A DNA stretch of 22,681 bases from a virus. A program made the translations under genes and the position numbers. Location of the stretch: IMG/VR virus record IMGVR_UViG_3300012205_000174, positions 1-22,681 of that record. One strand, 5' to 3'. The notes under the pieces were generated by a model. The model did not search any database. It worked only from the letters and a program-made list of their open reading frames with translations, and was not told the DNA's origin. This document shows positions 7,712-14,465 of the stretch, one piece after another (position 1 is the stretch's first letter; the number at the start of each line of letters is the position of its first letter).

Positions 7712-7890
7712 GCAACCTATCCATAGGGATTATGATCACGGCTGAGCCGTTCGCCGTTACCTTCCTGATCCGCCCGCTCGATTGGCAGATCGGCCTTGGA
7801 AAGATGACCGAACCCGTCGAGTGTGCGTACTGCATGTTCGGACCACTCTTCTTCTCTGTCACCGGTAGATACGAAGGGCCAATCAGGTGA
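7708..7890 (+). CDS. Hypothetical 60-aa protein
   Basis: Not recognised. The protein is hydrophobic and beta-rich (LSIGIMITAEPFAVTFLIRPLDWQ) and contains a CAYC pair near residue 40 followed by an aromatic stretch (MFGPLFFSVTGRY). The start is GTG at 7708, overlapping the preceding stop as GTGA, and the stop overlaps the GTG start of the dehydratase gene at 7887. These paired GTGA junctions are the main support for coding. A single CxxC does not define a metal site. Confidence 0.55.
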   Translation: MSNLSIGIMITAEPFAVTFLIRPLDWQIGLGKMTEPVECAYCMFGPLFFSVTGRYEGPIR

Positions 7891-8741
7891 GATCGGTCCT
7901 CATAACCGGCGGCAGCGGCGCGTTCGGCACAGCATGCGCAAGGCGGATGCTCGTGACGGCTCCTCTGCCGTTCCGCATTGTCATCTTCTCACGCGGCGAG
8001 CACCGGCAGGCAGACATGGCGCGCGAACTCGCGCCTTTGGATGATCCTGATCAGCGGCTGAGATTCTTTGTCGGTGATGTGCGTGATCGGGACAGGCTGC
8101 GACGCGCGATGGAAGGCATCGAGGTGGTGATCCATGCCGCTGCGCTCAAACGCATCGAGGTCGCCGCGTACAATCCCCTTGAGGTCATGAAGACCAACAT
8201 TCTCGGAGCCGCCAATGTTATCGAAGCCGCGACAGACGCTGGCGTTAATAGGGTGGTTGCCCTTTCGACGGACAAGGCATTTCAGCCTATTAGCCCATAC
8301 GGCACAAGTAAGGCATTTGCTGAATCTCTGTTCCAAGCGGCGAACAATACGAAAGGGGCTCACGGGCCGAGATTTTCGGTTTGCCGGTATGGAAACGTCT
8401 GGCGATCTACTGGTTCGGTGGTGCCACTTTGGGAAGAAATCCTCAAGGCATCCGACACGGTACCGGTGACCGATCCGGAATGCACCCGGTTCTTCATGAC
8501 CATGGATGAGGCGGTGAGTCTCGTTTTGGACACCGCCGAGACCATGCGAGGCGGCGAGATTGCGATCCCGGAGTTGCCGGCCTATCGTCTGGGCGATCTG
8601 GCCGAGGCCATGGGCGCAAAGATGGATGTGCGCGGATTGCCCCTGTACGAAAAGAGACACGAGTCCATGGGCGCGGGGAATAGCAGCGATCAGGCACGCC
8701 GGATGTCGGTTGAGGAATTGCGGGAGGCATTGACATGTTGA
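7887..8741 (+). CDS. PseB-like UDP-sugar 4,6-dehydratase (extended SDR)
   Basis: A 284-aa NAD(P)-dependent nucleotide-sugar dehydratase. TGGSGAFG at residues 7-14 is the dinucleotide loop, GDVRDRDRL near 63 the adenine-side loop, and VVIHAAALKRIEVAAYNP is the stretch typical of UDP-GlcNAc inverting 4,6-dehydratases (PseB). The catalytic set is present: STDKAF with D129 and K130, then YGTSK with Y138 and K142. RYGNVWRSTGSVVPLW and DPECTRFFMTMDEAV also follow PseB. In pseudaminic acid synthesis this step makes the 4-keto-6-deoxy sugar. It is shorter than PseB (about 330 aa); the C-terminus is trimmed after the YEKRHESM segment. GTG start at 7887 (GTGA overlap). The sequence supports the family; exact substrate is inferred. 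Confidence 0.87.
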   Translation: MRSVLITGGSGAFGTACARRMLVTAPLPFRIVIFSRGEHRQADMARELAPLDDPDQRLRFFVGDVRDRDRLRRAMEGIEVVIHAAALKRIEVAAYNPLEVMKTNILGAANVIEAATDAGVNRVVALSTDKAFQPISPYGTSKAFAESLFQAANNTKGAHGPRFSVCRYGNVWRSTGSVVPLWEEILKASDTVPVTDPECTRFFMTMDEAVSLVLDTAETMRGGEIAIPELPAYRLGDLAEAMGAKMDVRGLPLYEKRHESMGAGNSSDQARRMSVEELREALTC

Positions 8742-8917
8742 AGGTGCATATTGTGGCATGGGGACATCCGACATTGCCCGACCTCGACTATCAGACGGAC
8801 GATCTCAATGACCTGCGGTACAAGCAGTATCCGATGCAGAGCATTGCCATCCTGACTCCCATATCTAAAGCCTTGATCGAGGCCGGTTTGAAAGAACAAA
8901 AGGATGATCAATCTTAG
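8735..8917 (+). CDS. Hypothetical 60-aa protein
   Basis: Not recognised. It has an N-terminal strand (LKVHIVAWGHPTLPDLDY), an acidic TDDLNDLRYKQYP linker and a helical C-terminus rich in lysine (ISKALIEAGLKEQKDD). It starts inside the end of the dehydratase gene (7-nt overlap) and ends inside the start of the acetyltransferase gene (14-nt overlap). These overlaps are larger than elsewhere, so the frame is probable rather than certain. Confidence 0.55.
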   Translation: MLKVHIVAWGHPTLPDLDYQTDDLNDLRYKQYPMQSIAILTPISKALIEAGLKEQKDDQS

Positions 8918-9359
8918 ACCCGCGACGCTCGCCGATGCCGACCGGCTCTTTGCATGGCGTAACGATCCGGTAACCTGCGCCAACAGCCGGTCAACCGCCG
9001 CCGTGCCGCGCGAGGATCACGACCGGTGGATGAAGTTCAATGTGCTCCTGGGACAGCCCGAGCACGCCGTCATCATCGCCGAAGGCCTCGGTGGCTGCGT
9101 CGGCGTGGTCCGGTTCGATGCGGCAAAGAACGATCTCATGACATATGAGGCCTCGATCACGATCGCGCCCGAGTATCGCGGCAGTGGGTTCGCCCGACCT
9201 ATCTTGGCCGAGGCCTGCGGTTTTTTCTCGGATTTTGCGATCAGCGCGGAAGTGAGGCACGATAACATCGCATCGCGCAAGGTGTTCGAACGCTGCGGCT
9301 TCGACGAGATCGGCCGCGAAGCTGGCTTTCTGCAGTACCGCAAGGAGCCGCAAACATGA
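8904..9359 (+). CDS. GNAT N-acetyltransferase, PseH-like
   Basis: A 151-aa GNAT enzyme. It opens with INLRPATLADADRLFAWRNDP, where the L-x-WRNDP pattern is common in acetyltransferases of nonulosonate and aminosugar operons such as PseH. The acetyl-CoA loop is RGSGFA at about 92-97, after the strand EASITIAPEY. AEVRHDNIASRKVFERCGF is the motif B segment (N.AS.KvfeK.GF). It lies between the PseB-like dehydratase and the DegT aminotransferase, the genes whose product it would acetylate in a Pse-type route (UDP-4-amino sugar to 4-acetamido sugar). The start at 8904 gives a full N-terminus, and the stop overlaps the next start as ATGA. Acceptor specificity is inferred from context. Confidence 0.88.
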   Translation: MINLRPATLADADRLFAWRNDPVTCANSRSTAAVPREDHDRWMKFNVLLGQPEHAVIIAEGLGGCVGVVRFDAAKNDLMTYEASITIAPEYRGSGFARPILAEACGFFSDFAISAEVRHDNIASRKVFERCGFDEIGREAGFLQYRKEPQT

Positions 9360-10474
9360 TCGGGAAGATCAAGCCGTTCAACTCGTTCACCGCGTCGGCG
9401 CTCTATGAAAACGTGCCGCTCTCCGGCTATCTCGCCGGCAAGGAACGCGGCGGGCGCGAGGTCTGCGCACTGGAAGACGCTTGGGCGAAGACGTTCAAGG
9501 TCAAGCACGCCATCGCCTGCAACAGTGCTACGTCAGGTTTGGTCGCAGCATCGTTCGCGGTCGGGCTCAAGGCTGGGGACGAGTTCGTTTGCCCGGCGAT
9601 GACCATGAGCGCCACCTGCGCCGCGCCGATGTTCACCGGGGCGACGCCGACATTCGGCGATGTCGACGAAGATGATTTCGCGCTCGACGTCCCGATCCCG
9701 ATCACCGACAAGCACCGGGCGATCTTCATCACCAATCTGTTCGGCCATCCAGGTCGGCTAAACGTCTGGCGCGAGATCGCGGTCACGAACGGCATTCCGC
9801 TGATCGAGGACAATTCGCAGTCCCCGTTCGCATGGGAGTACGACACCTTCGCCGGCACAGTCGGCCACATCGGCGTGTTCTCCTTGAACGTGCACAAGCC
9901 GATTCAGTGCGGTGAAGGTGGCATGATCGTCACCGATGACGATGATCTCGCCGCCCGCATGCGCGCCTTCATCAATCATGGTGAGCATGTCGGGCCGGAG
10001 ATCGGGCTCAACCTGCGCATGCCCGAGGTCTGCGCGGCCATCGCATTGGTGCAACTGCAGCGCGGTGAGCAGATCATCCAGGGCCGGATCGATCAGGCCA
10101 CGGCCATTTTGGCGGCGATCGGCGATATCCCGGGATTGCGCATGCCGATCGTCCGCAAGGGATGCCGGCATGTCTATTATACGATCCCGTTCCTGGTTGA
10201 CCCGTCCGACCGGCCCGGGCGCGTGTACGAGCCCGAAACGCGATCGTGGTTCTGCAAGCTGCTCCGCGAGGCAGGCATGCCGATCGTCGATGGTTACGTT
10301 GCGCCGCTCTACCGGATGCCGGCGTTCGCGCGCTTCGCGCGGCCCTGCCCGGTTGCCGAGGACCTGCACGATCGCCGGCTGTTCTACTTCGAAAACACCG
10401 CCCATGACGTCACCCTGGCGCAGGCGGAGCAGATCGGGGCGGCGTTCCGGAAGGCGGCGGAGATGGTGCTATGA
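9356..10474 (+). CDS. DegT/DnrJ/EryC1/StrS (PseC-like) aminotransferase
   Basis: A 372-aa PLP-dependent sugar aminotransferase. ACNSATSGL near 54-62 is the family motif that binds the cofactor phosphate. PLIEDNSQSPFAW near 148-160 supplies the aspartate for the pyridine nitrogen, and VFSLNVHKPIQCGEGGM carries the Schiff-base lysine K181, followed by the glycine-rich turn and the RAFINHG segment. Such enzymes transfer an amino group from glutamate to a keto sugar, in Pse-type pathways to C4 of the PseB product. It is placed directly after the PseH-like gene and before the synthase. It could act in the same chain as the PLP domain of the fused protein, which would then use a different keto sugar. 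ATGA at both ends; normal length. Confidence 0.92.
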   Translation: MIGKIKPFNSFTASALYENVPLSGYLAGKERGGREVCALEDAWAKTFKVKHAIACNSATSGLVAASFAVGLKAGDEFVCPAMTMSATCAAPMFTGATPTFGDVDEDDFALDVPIPITDKHRAIFITNLFGHPGRLNVWREIAVTNGIPLIEDNSQSPFAWEYDTFAGTVGHIGVFSLNVHKPIQCGEGGMIVTDDDDLAARMRAFINHGEHVGPEIGLNLRMPEVCAAIALVQLQRGEQIIQGRIDQATAILAAIGDIPGLRMPIVRKGCRHVYYTIPFLVDPSDRPGRVYEPETRSWFCKLLREAGMPIVDGYVAPLYRMPAFARFARPCPVAEDLHDRRLFYFENTAHDVTLAQAEQIGAAFRKAAEMVL

Positions 10475-10659
10475 GCACAATCGACTACAGCATAGGAGGC
10501 CGGTACGACCCGACGCTGTTGAAGGGTGACATCGGCGGCCTTTACGGGCGCATGCCGTCGGAACTGCAAAAACTGGTCAGAAAAATCGCTGATGCACCGA
10601 ACTACGACTACGCAGCGATGGAACTGCTCGACGCGTTTCAGATGGAGTGGCGGAAATGA
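10471..10659 (+). CDS. Hypothetical 62-aa protein
   Basis: Not recognised. A small helical protein: a GGRYDPTLLKGDIGGLYG N-terminal part, then helices RMPSELQKLVRKIADA and AAMELLDAFQMEWRK. No metal or signal motif. ATGA overlaps at 10471 (after the aminotransferase) and 10656 (before the synthase) support translation. It is the last of the proteins of about 60 aa interleaved with the sugar enzymes. Confidence 0.6.
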   Translation: MSTIDYSIGGRYDPTLLKGDIGGLYGRMPSELQKLVRKIADAPNYDYAAMELLDAFQMEWRK

Positions 10660-11285
10660 CCGAAATCGTCGCCGAGATCAGCGGCAACCATGGCGGCTCG
10701 CTCGATAACGCGCTGCGGCTCATCCTGGACGCCAACGAGGCTGGTGCCGATGCGGTGAAGTTCCAATGCTTCGATCCGGAATGTCTTGCCGCTCGGCGCG
10801 CGACACGCGCCGACGTCCTGGCGCTGGCCGGCGGCGTCCCGCTCGTTCGTCTCTATCGCCGAACGCATACGCCACGATGGTGGTTTCCGAAGATGATCTC
10901 TCACGCCGAAACCTACGGCCTCAAATGGTTCTCCTCCGTCTTCGACCCCGACGACGTCGCCTTCCTCGAAACGCTCGGCTGTCCAAGGTACAAGATCAGC
11001 GCGTTCGAAATGCTCGACTGGGATATCATCAAGGCGGTTCGCGAGACCGGCAAGCCGATCGTTATGTCAGTGCGGCCGATGCCGGGCGTGACCATCCTGC
11101 AGGCGACCGATTACAACGGCGAACTGGCATCACTCGGCCTGTCCGCCCATCGCACGATGATGCTGCCGGCTCCGGACGCGCCGATGGTCGAGTGGCACCT
11201 CAAGCTCGAAGACGTCGAGACGCCGGATAGCGAGTTCTCCCTGACGCTGGAACAGATGCGCGCGCACATCATGAGGGTGCGATGA
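10656..11285 (+). CDS. Compact NeuB/PseI-like nonulosonate synthase (209 aa, no SAF domain)
   Basis: The fold is that of N-acetylneuraminate/pseudaminate synthases, which condense phosphoenolpyruvate with a 6-carbon aminosugar. VAEISGNHGGS at 5-15 matches the substrate loop, ADAVKFQCFDPE at 31-42 carries the conserved KFQ, WFSSVFD at 91-97 and RYKISAFE at 111-118 follow the barrel strands, GLSAH at 161-165 corresponds to GLSDH/GYSDH, and H181 to the EKHFT histidine; PDSEFSLT at 190-197 also matches. Family members are about 330-350 aa. This one lacks the roughly 60-residue C-terminal SAF domain and has a shortened segment between residues about 142 and 180. Both expected metal histidines remain, but the Asp of SDH is Ala and the Lys of EKH is Trp. 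Activity is uncertain. ATGA overlap at 10656. Confidence 0.8.
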   Translation: MTEIVAEISGNHGGSLDNALRLILDANEAGADAVKFQCFDPECLAARRATRADVLALAGGVPLVRLYRRTHTPRWWFPKMISHAETYGLKWFSSVFDPDDVAFLETLGCPRYKISAFEMLDWDIIKAVRETGKPIVMSVRPMPGVTILQATDYNGELASLGLSAHRTMMLPAPDAPMVEWHLKLEDVETPDSEFSLTLEQMRAHIMRVR

Positions 11286-11522
11286 ATGCATTTTTACCGA
11301 ACCACCAAAGCACATGTTCCGAGCCCGGAGGATTTGCTCATCCTCAAATGCCGGTGTGGCTGGACGTCGAAGGAGTTGACGGTCCCGGAGCTGAGCCAAC
11401 GCGGCATCCCCTGGTACTGCGACATCTGCGGCAAAAGGAATCTTCGCTTCATCCGATTTGCACCGCACGAGCGCGCCGAGGCCTACTCCGCCTTCGGCAT
11501 CAGGAACGAATCAGAGACATAG
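11286..11522 (+). CDS. Small zinc-ribbon protein (78 aa)
   Basis: The protein has a CRCGW pair and a later CDICGK pair about 20 residues downstream (LILKCRCGWTSKEL and WYCDICGKRNL). This spacing fits a zinc ribbon that could bind DNA, RNA or a protein partner. The C-terminus is basic and then charged (RFIRFAPHERAEAY). ATG at 11286 lies one base after the stop of the synthase gene. Another frame opens four bases earlier but gives no cysteine pattern, so this frame is preferred. It is near the end of the long plus-strand operon. Confidence 0.72.
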   Translation: MHFYRTTKAHVPSPEDLLILKCRCGWTSKELTVPELSQRGIPWYCDICGKRNLRFIRFAPHERAEAYSAFGIRNESET

Positions 11523-11563
11523 CGTGAAAAAGGCCGGCCCGCGCAGCAGTTGAGGAATGCGGA

Positions 11564-11815
11564 ATGACAGCCGACGAGAAACTAACTGCTATCTTGGCGG
11601 AGCACGGCAAAACCGAGTGCCCGAGTTGCGGTAAGAAAATCGATCGCGCAGATGTTGCTTGGAATAATGCGGATACCGAGGCAGGCACGCCCTTTACATG
11701 GGTGGAGATTCAATGTCTCGCGTGCCAAACCGAAATTATCCACTTCAGCTCATGGTATCCGGCAGCGGACGATTTAGACGACCTAATCGAACACGTTTTG
11801 CCAGATTGGCGTTAA
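11564..11815 (+). CDS. Small zinc-ribbon protein (83 aa)
   Basis: Last gene of the plus-strand operon. It has CPSCGKK near residues 19-25 and CLACQ about 30 residues later, each a CxxC, which is the usual zinc-ribbon spacing. The C-terminus is acidic (PAADDLDDLIEHVLPDW). A GAGG Shine-Dalgarno sequence about 10 nt before ATG 11564 supports the start, and there is a 41-nt gap after the previous gene. The gene ends just before the terminator hairpin of the opposing outer-membrane gene, so the two operons converge here. Function unknown. Confidence 0.75.
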   Translation: MTADEKLTAILAEHGKTECPSCGKKIDRADVAWNNADTEAGTPFTWVEIQCLACQTEIIHFSSWYPAADDLDDLIEHVLPDWR

Positions 11816-11824
11816 CAACACAGC

Positions 11825-11854
11825 AAAAAAAGGCCGCCCCTATACGGGACGGCC
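11825..11854 (-). terminator. Rho-independent terminator of the outer-membrane gene
   Basis: On the minus strand a GC-rich hairpin, GGCCGTCCC with GGGGCGGCC and a short TATA-containing loop, is followed directly by a run of seven T. It lies 14 bp after the end of the outer-membrane protein gene. There is one mismatch in the stem. The plus strand has no T-run after the hairpin, so it terminates minus transcription. Confidence 0.8.
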
Positions 11855-11867
11855 AGTCTGGGGGAGG

Positions 11868-12722
11868 TTAGTGCGAGGTGAACCGATAGTTCAACCGAAC
11901 GGTCGCCATATCGATATCCTGGCTGATGCTGTCGTTCCGGGTGGGCATGCCCGGTGCCAGCAGGTTCTTCGGCAGCACACCGGCAGGGATGGCCGGCGTG
12001 GTGCCGAAGCTCGTGAGCTTGAAGCCGTTGTCGTTGCTTCCCATGAAGAGATGGTTGTATTCGACGCCGACCGACCAGCCGTCGGCGAACATCCAGTCGA
12101 GACCGGTACCAACGACGCCGCCGAACTTGACCGCCGAGGCGCTGTCGGTCGCCGAGAGCGAGAACCCACCAGCGTTCACGATCCGAGGCGCAATGGTGAG
12201 ATTGAGCGCACCGTCATACTTATTATCGGTCACCGCCGCACCGCCCTTGACGTACCAGAGCAGCGGACCGAACGAGTAGCCGATCTGCCCGGTGAATAGG
12301 CCGATCGCATCGACCTTGCTCGTGTTGGTGAGCGAAAGCGCGACGCCAGCCGGCAACTTGAGCCCGTTGAACACGTTGCTGGTGTTGCTCCCCTTCAGGT
12401 CGGCCCAGTCGCCCTGCGCCTCGATGCCGAAGACCAAATTACCCGTCTGATAGCGGTAGCCGATCTGGCCGCCGACCACCGCGCCTGTGCCGTTGTTGCA
12501 GCCCTCCGAGATGGCCGGGCTAAAGCCGAAAAGTAGCGCCCCGTTCATGTCCCAACAGTTGCTACTTCTCCCGCCACCGCCGTTGATGCCGAGATAGAGG
12601 CCGGTCCAGTCGTAAATCGGTCGCGCGACGCCCGCGAGCGGGGCCTTCACTGCCATGTCTGCGGCAGCCGCAGGGGCAACGCCAAGAGCGGCAAGGCAGG
12701 CCGCGAATATATGCTTCTTCAT
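11868..12722 (-). CDS. Outer-membrane beta-barrel protein, Omp31/Omp25-like
   Basis: A 284-aa precursor. The signal peptide MKKHIFAACLAALGVAPAAAA ends at about residue 21, followed by the DMAVKAP start common in Bradyrhizobium-type barrels. YDWTGLYLGINGGGG, GGQIGYRYQTGNLVFGIEAQG, GLFTGQIGYSFGPLLWYVKGG, GTGLDWMFADGWSVGVEYNHLFMG and VRLNYRF are the alternating strands of an 8-stranded opacity/Omp25-type barrel. The chain ends YRFTSH, three residues past the usual terminal Phe recognised by the BAM machinery. It sits alone on the minus strand with its own terminator. In a phage it could be a lysogenic-conversion gene (lambda Lom is a precedent) altering the surface or receptors. That role is inferred. 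Confidence 0.9.
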   Translation of the reverse strand: MKKHIFAACLAALGVAPAAAADMAVKAPLAGVARPIYDWTGLYLGINGGGGRSSNCWDMNGALLFGFSPAISEGCNNGTGAVVGGQIGYRYQTGNLVFGIEAQGDWADLKGSNTSNVFNGLKLPAGVALSLTNTSKVDAIGLFTGQIGYSFGPLLWYVKGGAAVTDNKYDGALNLTIAPRIVNAGGFSLSATDSASAVKFGGVVGTGLDWMFADGWSVGVEYNHLFMGSNDNGFKLTSFGTTPAIPAGVLPKNLLAPGMPTRNDSISQDIDMATVRLNYRFTSH

Positions 12723-12729
12723 GATCTAA

Positions 12730-12742
12730 AGTACTCCGTACT
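12730..12742 (-). promoter_or_regulatory. Palindrome overlapping the ribosome-binding site of the barrel gene
   Basis: Eight bases before the barrel start codon, on the minus strand, lies AGTAC-GGA-GTACT, a perfect 5-bp stem with a 3-nt loop. Its GGAG is the only Shine-Dalgarno-like sequence in reach of the ATG at 12722. If the stem forms in the mRNA it would partly hide this sequence. A hairpin this short may be weak, so this is a candidate translational control site only. Confidence 0.35.
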
Positions 12743-12825
12743 GGGTTCGAATGATTCGGAGGATAGACCGAACCCGTCCCGGAGCGCGTCTCTTTGAAGC
12801 CACACTTTAATAAAAATCTCGCCAT

Positions 12826-12872
12826 CCCTGTCTAATTTTGGACGATAGTCGCCTGTCCAAAATTAGACAGGG
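12826..12872. repeat. 18-bp perfect inverted repeat with 11-bp spacer
   Basis: The left arm CCCTGTCTAATTTTGGAC (12826-12843) and the right arm 12855-12872 are exact reverse complements, separated by 11 bp. Inside each arm is a near-palindromic 16-mer of the type TGTCTAATTTTGGACA. The same 16-mer, with one change, recurs at 15427-15442 upstream of the recombinase operon. The repeat lies about 100 bp upstream of the barrel gene and overlaps the end of the 65-aa gene. It could be an operator pair, a recombinase site, or the outer ends of a mobile element. No T-run, so it is not an intrinsic terminator. Confidence 0.8.
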
Positions 12873-13060
12873 CGCTCATTGCGCTTCTTCCCCGGCCTGT
12901 GCAGATCGAGACTCCGGCGACGAAAGCGGATGACCACGACGGGCACCTCCGCCTTTGGCATGCTCGACCGCCGCGCGCGCATATCGGCGGCATGGCAGGC
13001 GCGGCAGACCACCTTCTTCCTTGCCATATCCGATGAGCCACATGCGCAGATGCGGGGCAT
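12863..13060 (-). CDS. Small cysteine-pair, basic protein (65 aa)
   Basis: Last gene of the recombinase operon. CACGSSDM and VCRACHA give two cysteine pairs (CxC and CxxC) about 14 residues apart, consistent with a small zinc finger. The rest is strongly basic (MRARRSSMPK, IRFRRRSLDLHRPGKKRNER), which fits nucleic-acid binding. The start forms a TGATG overlap with the preceding stop at 13060. The stop codon falls inside the right arm of the inverted repeat. Function unknown. Confidence 0.65.
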   Translation of the reverse strand: MPRICACGSSDMARKKVVCRACHAADMRARRSSMPKAEVPVVVIRFRRRSLDLHRPGKKRNERPV

Positions 13061-13233
13061 CAGGCCTGTTCAGTTTGAGACTCTGCATCGCCGATGGCAA
13101 TTCGTTCGAGGCGATCGGCAAGATCGGTCAGGTTGGCGGCGGTGACCGGTACCCTGACCGGCTTGCCATAGGCTGCACCGGCAAACCTACGCAGCTCCCG
13201 CACGATGGAAAGAAGGCTATCCCTGTCGTCCAT
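13060..13233 (-). CDS. Hypothetical 57-aa helical protein
   Basis: Not recognised. A short, mostly helical protein: MDDRDSLLSIVRELRRFAG, then ANLTDLADRLERIAIGD. ATG 13233 is chosen because GGGAG lies about 8 bases upstream; the open frame extends further but is low in character there. The stop overlaps the next start (TGATG). It looks like a small soluble dimer-forming protein, possibly a regulator. Confidence 0.62.
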   Translation of the reverse strand: MDDRDSLLSIVRELRRFAGAAYGKPVRVPVTAANLTDLADRLERIAIGDAESQTEQA

Positions 13234-13327
13234 GTTGACGCTCCCGCACTCTATTGACGGGTGTAATATTAGACTCATTCCTGGAGCCGGAAAGCAAATA
13301 TTGCCCTGGGACGGTAAAGAATTGTGG

Positions 13328-13867
13328 CTAACCGGCCGTCGCCGGATCATCGGGCCAGCCTGCGTCGATCTCCGCTTTTGCTTCGGTCCAAGCTTTAGGA
13401 GGTGCGCATTCAGTCGATGTGAGCGAGGGAGCCTTTGACGTTTCGCGCCAATGCGTGAACGCCTCAAGTGGCCATTCTGTTGTCAGGGTCTTTTCAACCC
13501 ATGCGTTCCGATCTCCCCACGAACGGTAGGCGATCGTCACCGGACACTTCCAAACGCTATGCCATCCATCGACTGGACGATCTTGCGGAATGGTGTCGAT
13601 AGGCTGCCACGGCGCTCGTTGGGCATGACGGCGCAGTTCATCCGGAGCAAACTCCTCCGAATTGATAATCCGTGTGCACTCGGCGAGCGCCGTGCAGACC
13701 CGGCGCAGCTCGCCGACCGTCATCTTGGGTGCAAGGTTGACGTGCTCGGCGGTCCCCTCGAACAAATCCGGCAGATCGACGAAGTCGCCGAGCCCCATCA
13801 GCGCACCCTCGATCATGTCGATCGCGTTGCGCATCTCGGTCGCCTTGCGCAGCAGTTCTTCGCTCAT
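13328..13867 (-). CDS. Hypothetical 179-aa protein with DUF551-like C-terminus
   Basis: The N-terminal half is helical (MSEELLRKATEMRNAIDMIEG and MTVGELRRVCTALAECTRIINS). The C-terminal half starts with WQPIDTIPQDRPVDGWHSVWK, continues with strands and ends with FTHWRETSKAP, which is the pattern of DUF551-type phage proteins (W.PI.t.P at the start, a THW motif near the end). Function of that family is unknown. The start ATG 13867 has GGAG about 7 bases upstream. A 94-bp gap separates it from the next gene. Confidence 0.72.
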   Translation of the reverse strand: MSEELLRKATEMRNAIDMIEGALMGLGDFVDLPDLFEGTAEHVNLAPKMTVGELRRVCTALAECTRIINSEEFAPDELRRHAQRAPWQPIDTIPQDRPVDGWHSVWKCPVTIAYRSWGDRNAWVEKTLTTEWPLEAFTHWRETSKAPSLTSTECAPPKAWTEAKAEIDAGWPDDPATAG

Positions 13868-13890
13868 GTCGCGTCTCCGCACCGTACCAA

Positions 13891-14265
13891 TTACCCTAGA
13901 GGATAGGGCGCATATCGGACACAAATAGCTTTGGCGCGAATGCGCGGCCGAATGGCGGGTAAAGCGAATCGGTTCGCAAAATAGCCAATACGATAAGCCG
14001 TTCCCCACGTATAAAGATCGAAGCCGTCCGTCGGAACGAAATGGAAGTTCAAATAGCCGTAGACGCTCGCGCGGCCGACGGCTTCAAAGCCAGATCGCGT
14101 TCTGGCGTAAACTGCGGCATCAGGCTCGACATAGTCCGGGTCAAGCTCAGTCGCCATGCGACGAAGCAGCTCCTCGGTCATCAGCACATTCTTATAGTTA
14201 CCAGCTAGGTCGGCCGCTTGGCGCAGCGTCTCGGCAACAGCCAATTTCTCCTTCTCATGCGTCAT
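13891..14265 (-). CDS. Hypothetical 124-aa protein
   Basis: Not recognised. An N-terminal helical region (EKEKLAVAETLRQAADLAGNYKNV and MTEELLRRMATEL) is followed by a tyrosine-rich alpha/beta part (GRASVYGYLNFHF, GFDLYTWGTAYRIGYFANRFALP). ATG at 14265 overlaps the preceding stop (ATGA), and this start is preferred over an upstream one in the same frame that overlaps the neighbour by 78 nt. The gap to the next gene is only 23 bp, so both are likely in one transcript. Confidence 0.68.
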   Translation of the reverse strand: MTHEKEKLAVAETLRQAADLAGNYKNVLMTEELLRRMATELDPDYVEPDAAVYARTRSGFEAVGRASVYGYLNFHFVPTDGFDLYTWGTAYRIGYFANRFALPAIRPRIRAKAICVRYAPYPLG

Positions 14266-14465
14266 GTCGCCGCCGATCGCCGTGGGCATGGCGTGCATCG
14301 CGTCTTGTCCGTCGGATACCCGACAGGTGGACAATCCGAACAAAGCAGTTTCACTCCGCGCCTCGCCACCGCGATCTGCGATCGAGCAAGCTTATCGGCG
14401 TGCGCACGATAGAGACGGCGGCCTGCCGTCTCGTCAGGATCGTCCGCGTACCGGTCTGCCATCAT
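14262..14465 (-). CDS. Small zinc-ribbon-like protein (67 aa)
   Basis: An acidic N-terminus (MMADRYADDPDETAGRRLYR) is followed by a helix (AHADKLARSQIAVARRGVK) and a C-terminal pair CSDC...CTPC about 11 residues apart, consistent with a zinc ribbon or knuckle. The start at 14465 or 14462 overlaps the recombinase stop, so the two are translationally linked. It may be a partner or DNA-binding accessory of the recombinase; that is inference from the overlap. Confidence 0.68.
   Translation of the reverse strand: MMADRYADDPDETAGRRLYRAHADKLARSQIAVARRGVKLLCSDCPPVGYPTDKTRCTPCPRRSAAT

Noticed and set aside
12826-12872. Intrinsic terminator from the inverted repeat
   Set aside because: Stem arms are AT-rich in the middle with no T-run on either side, and the same motif recurs at 15427 as a single palindrome.
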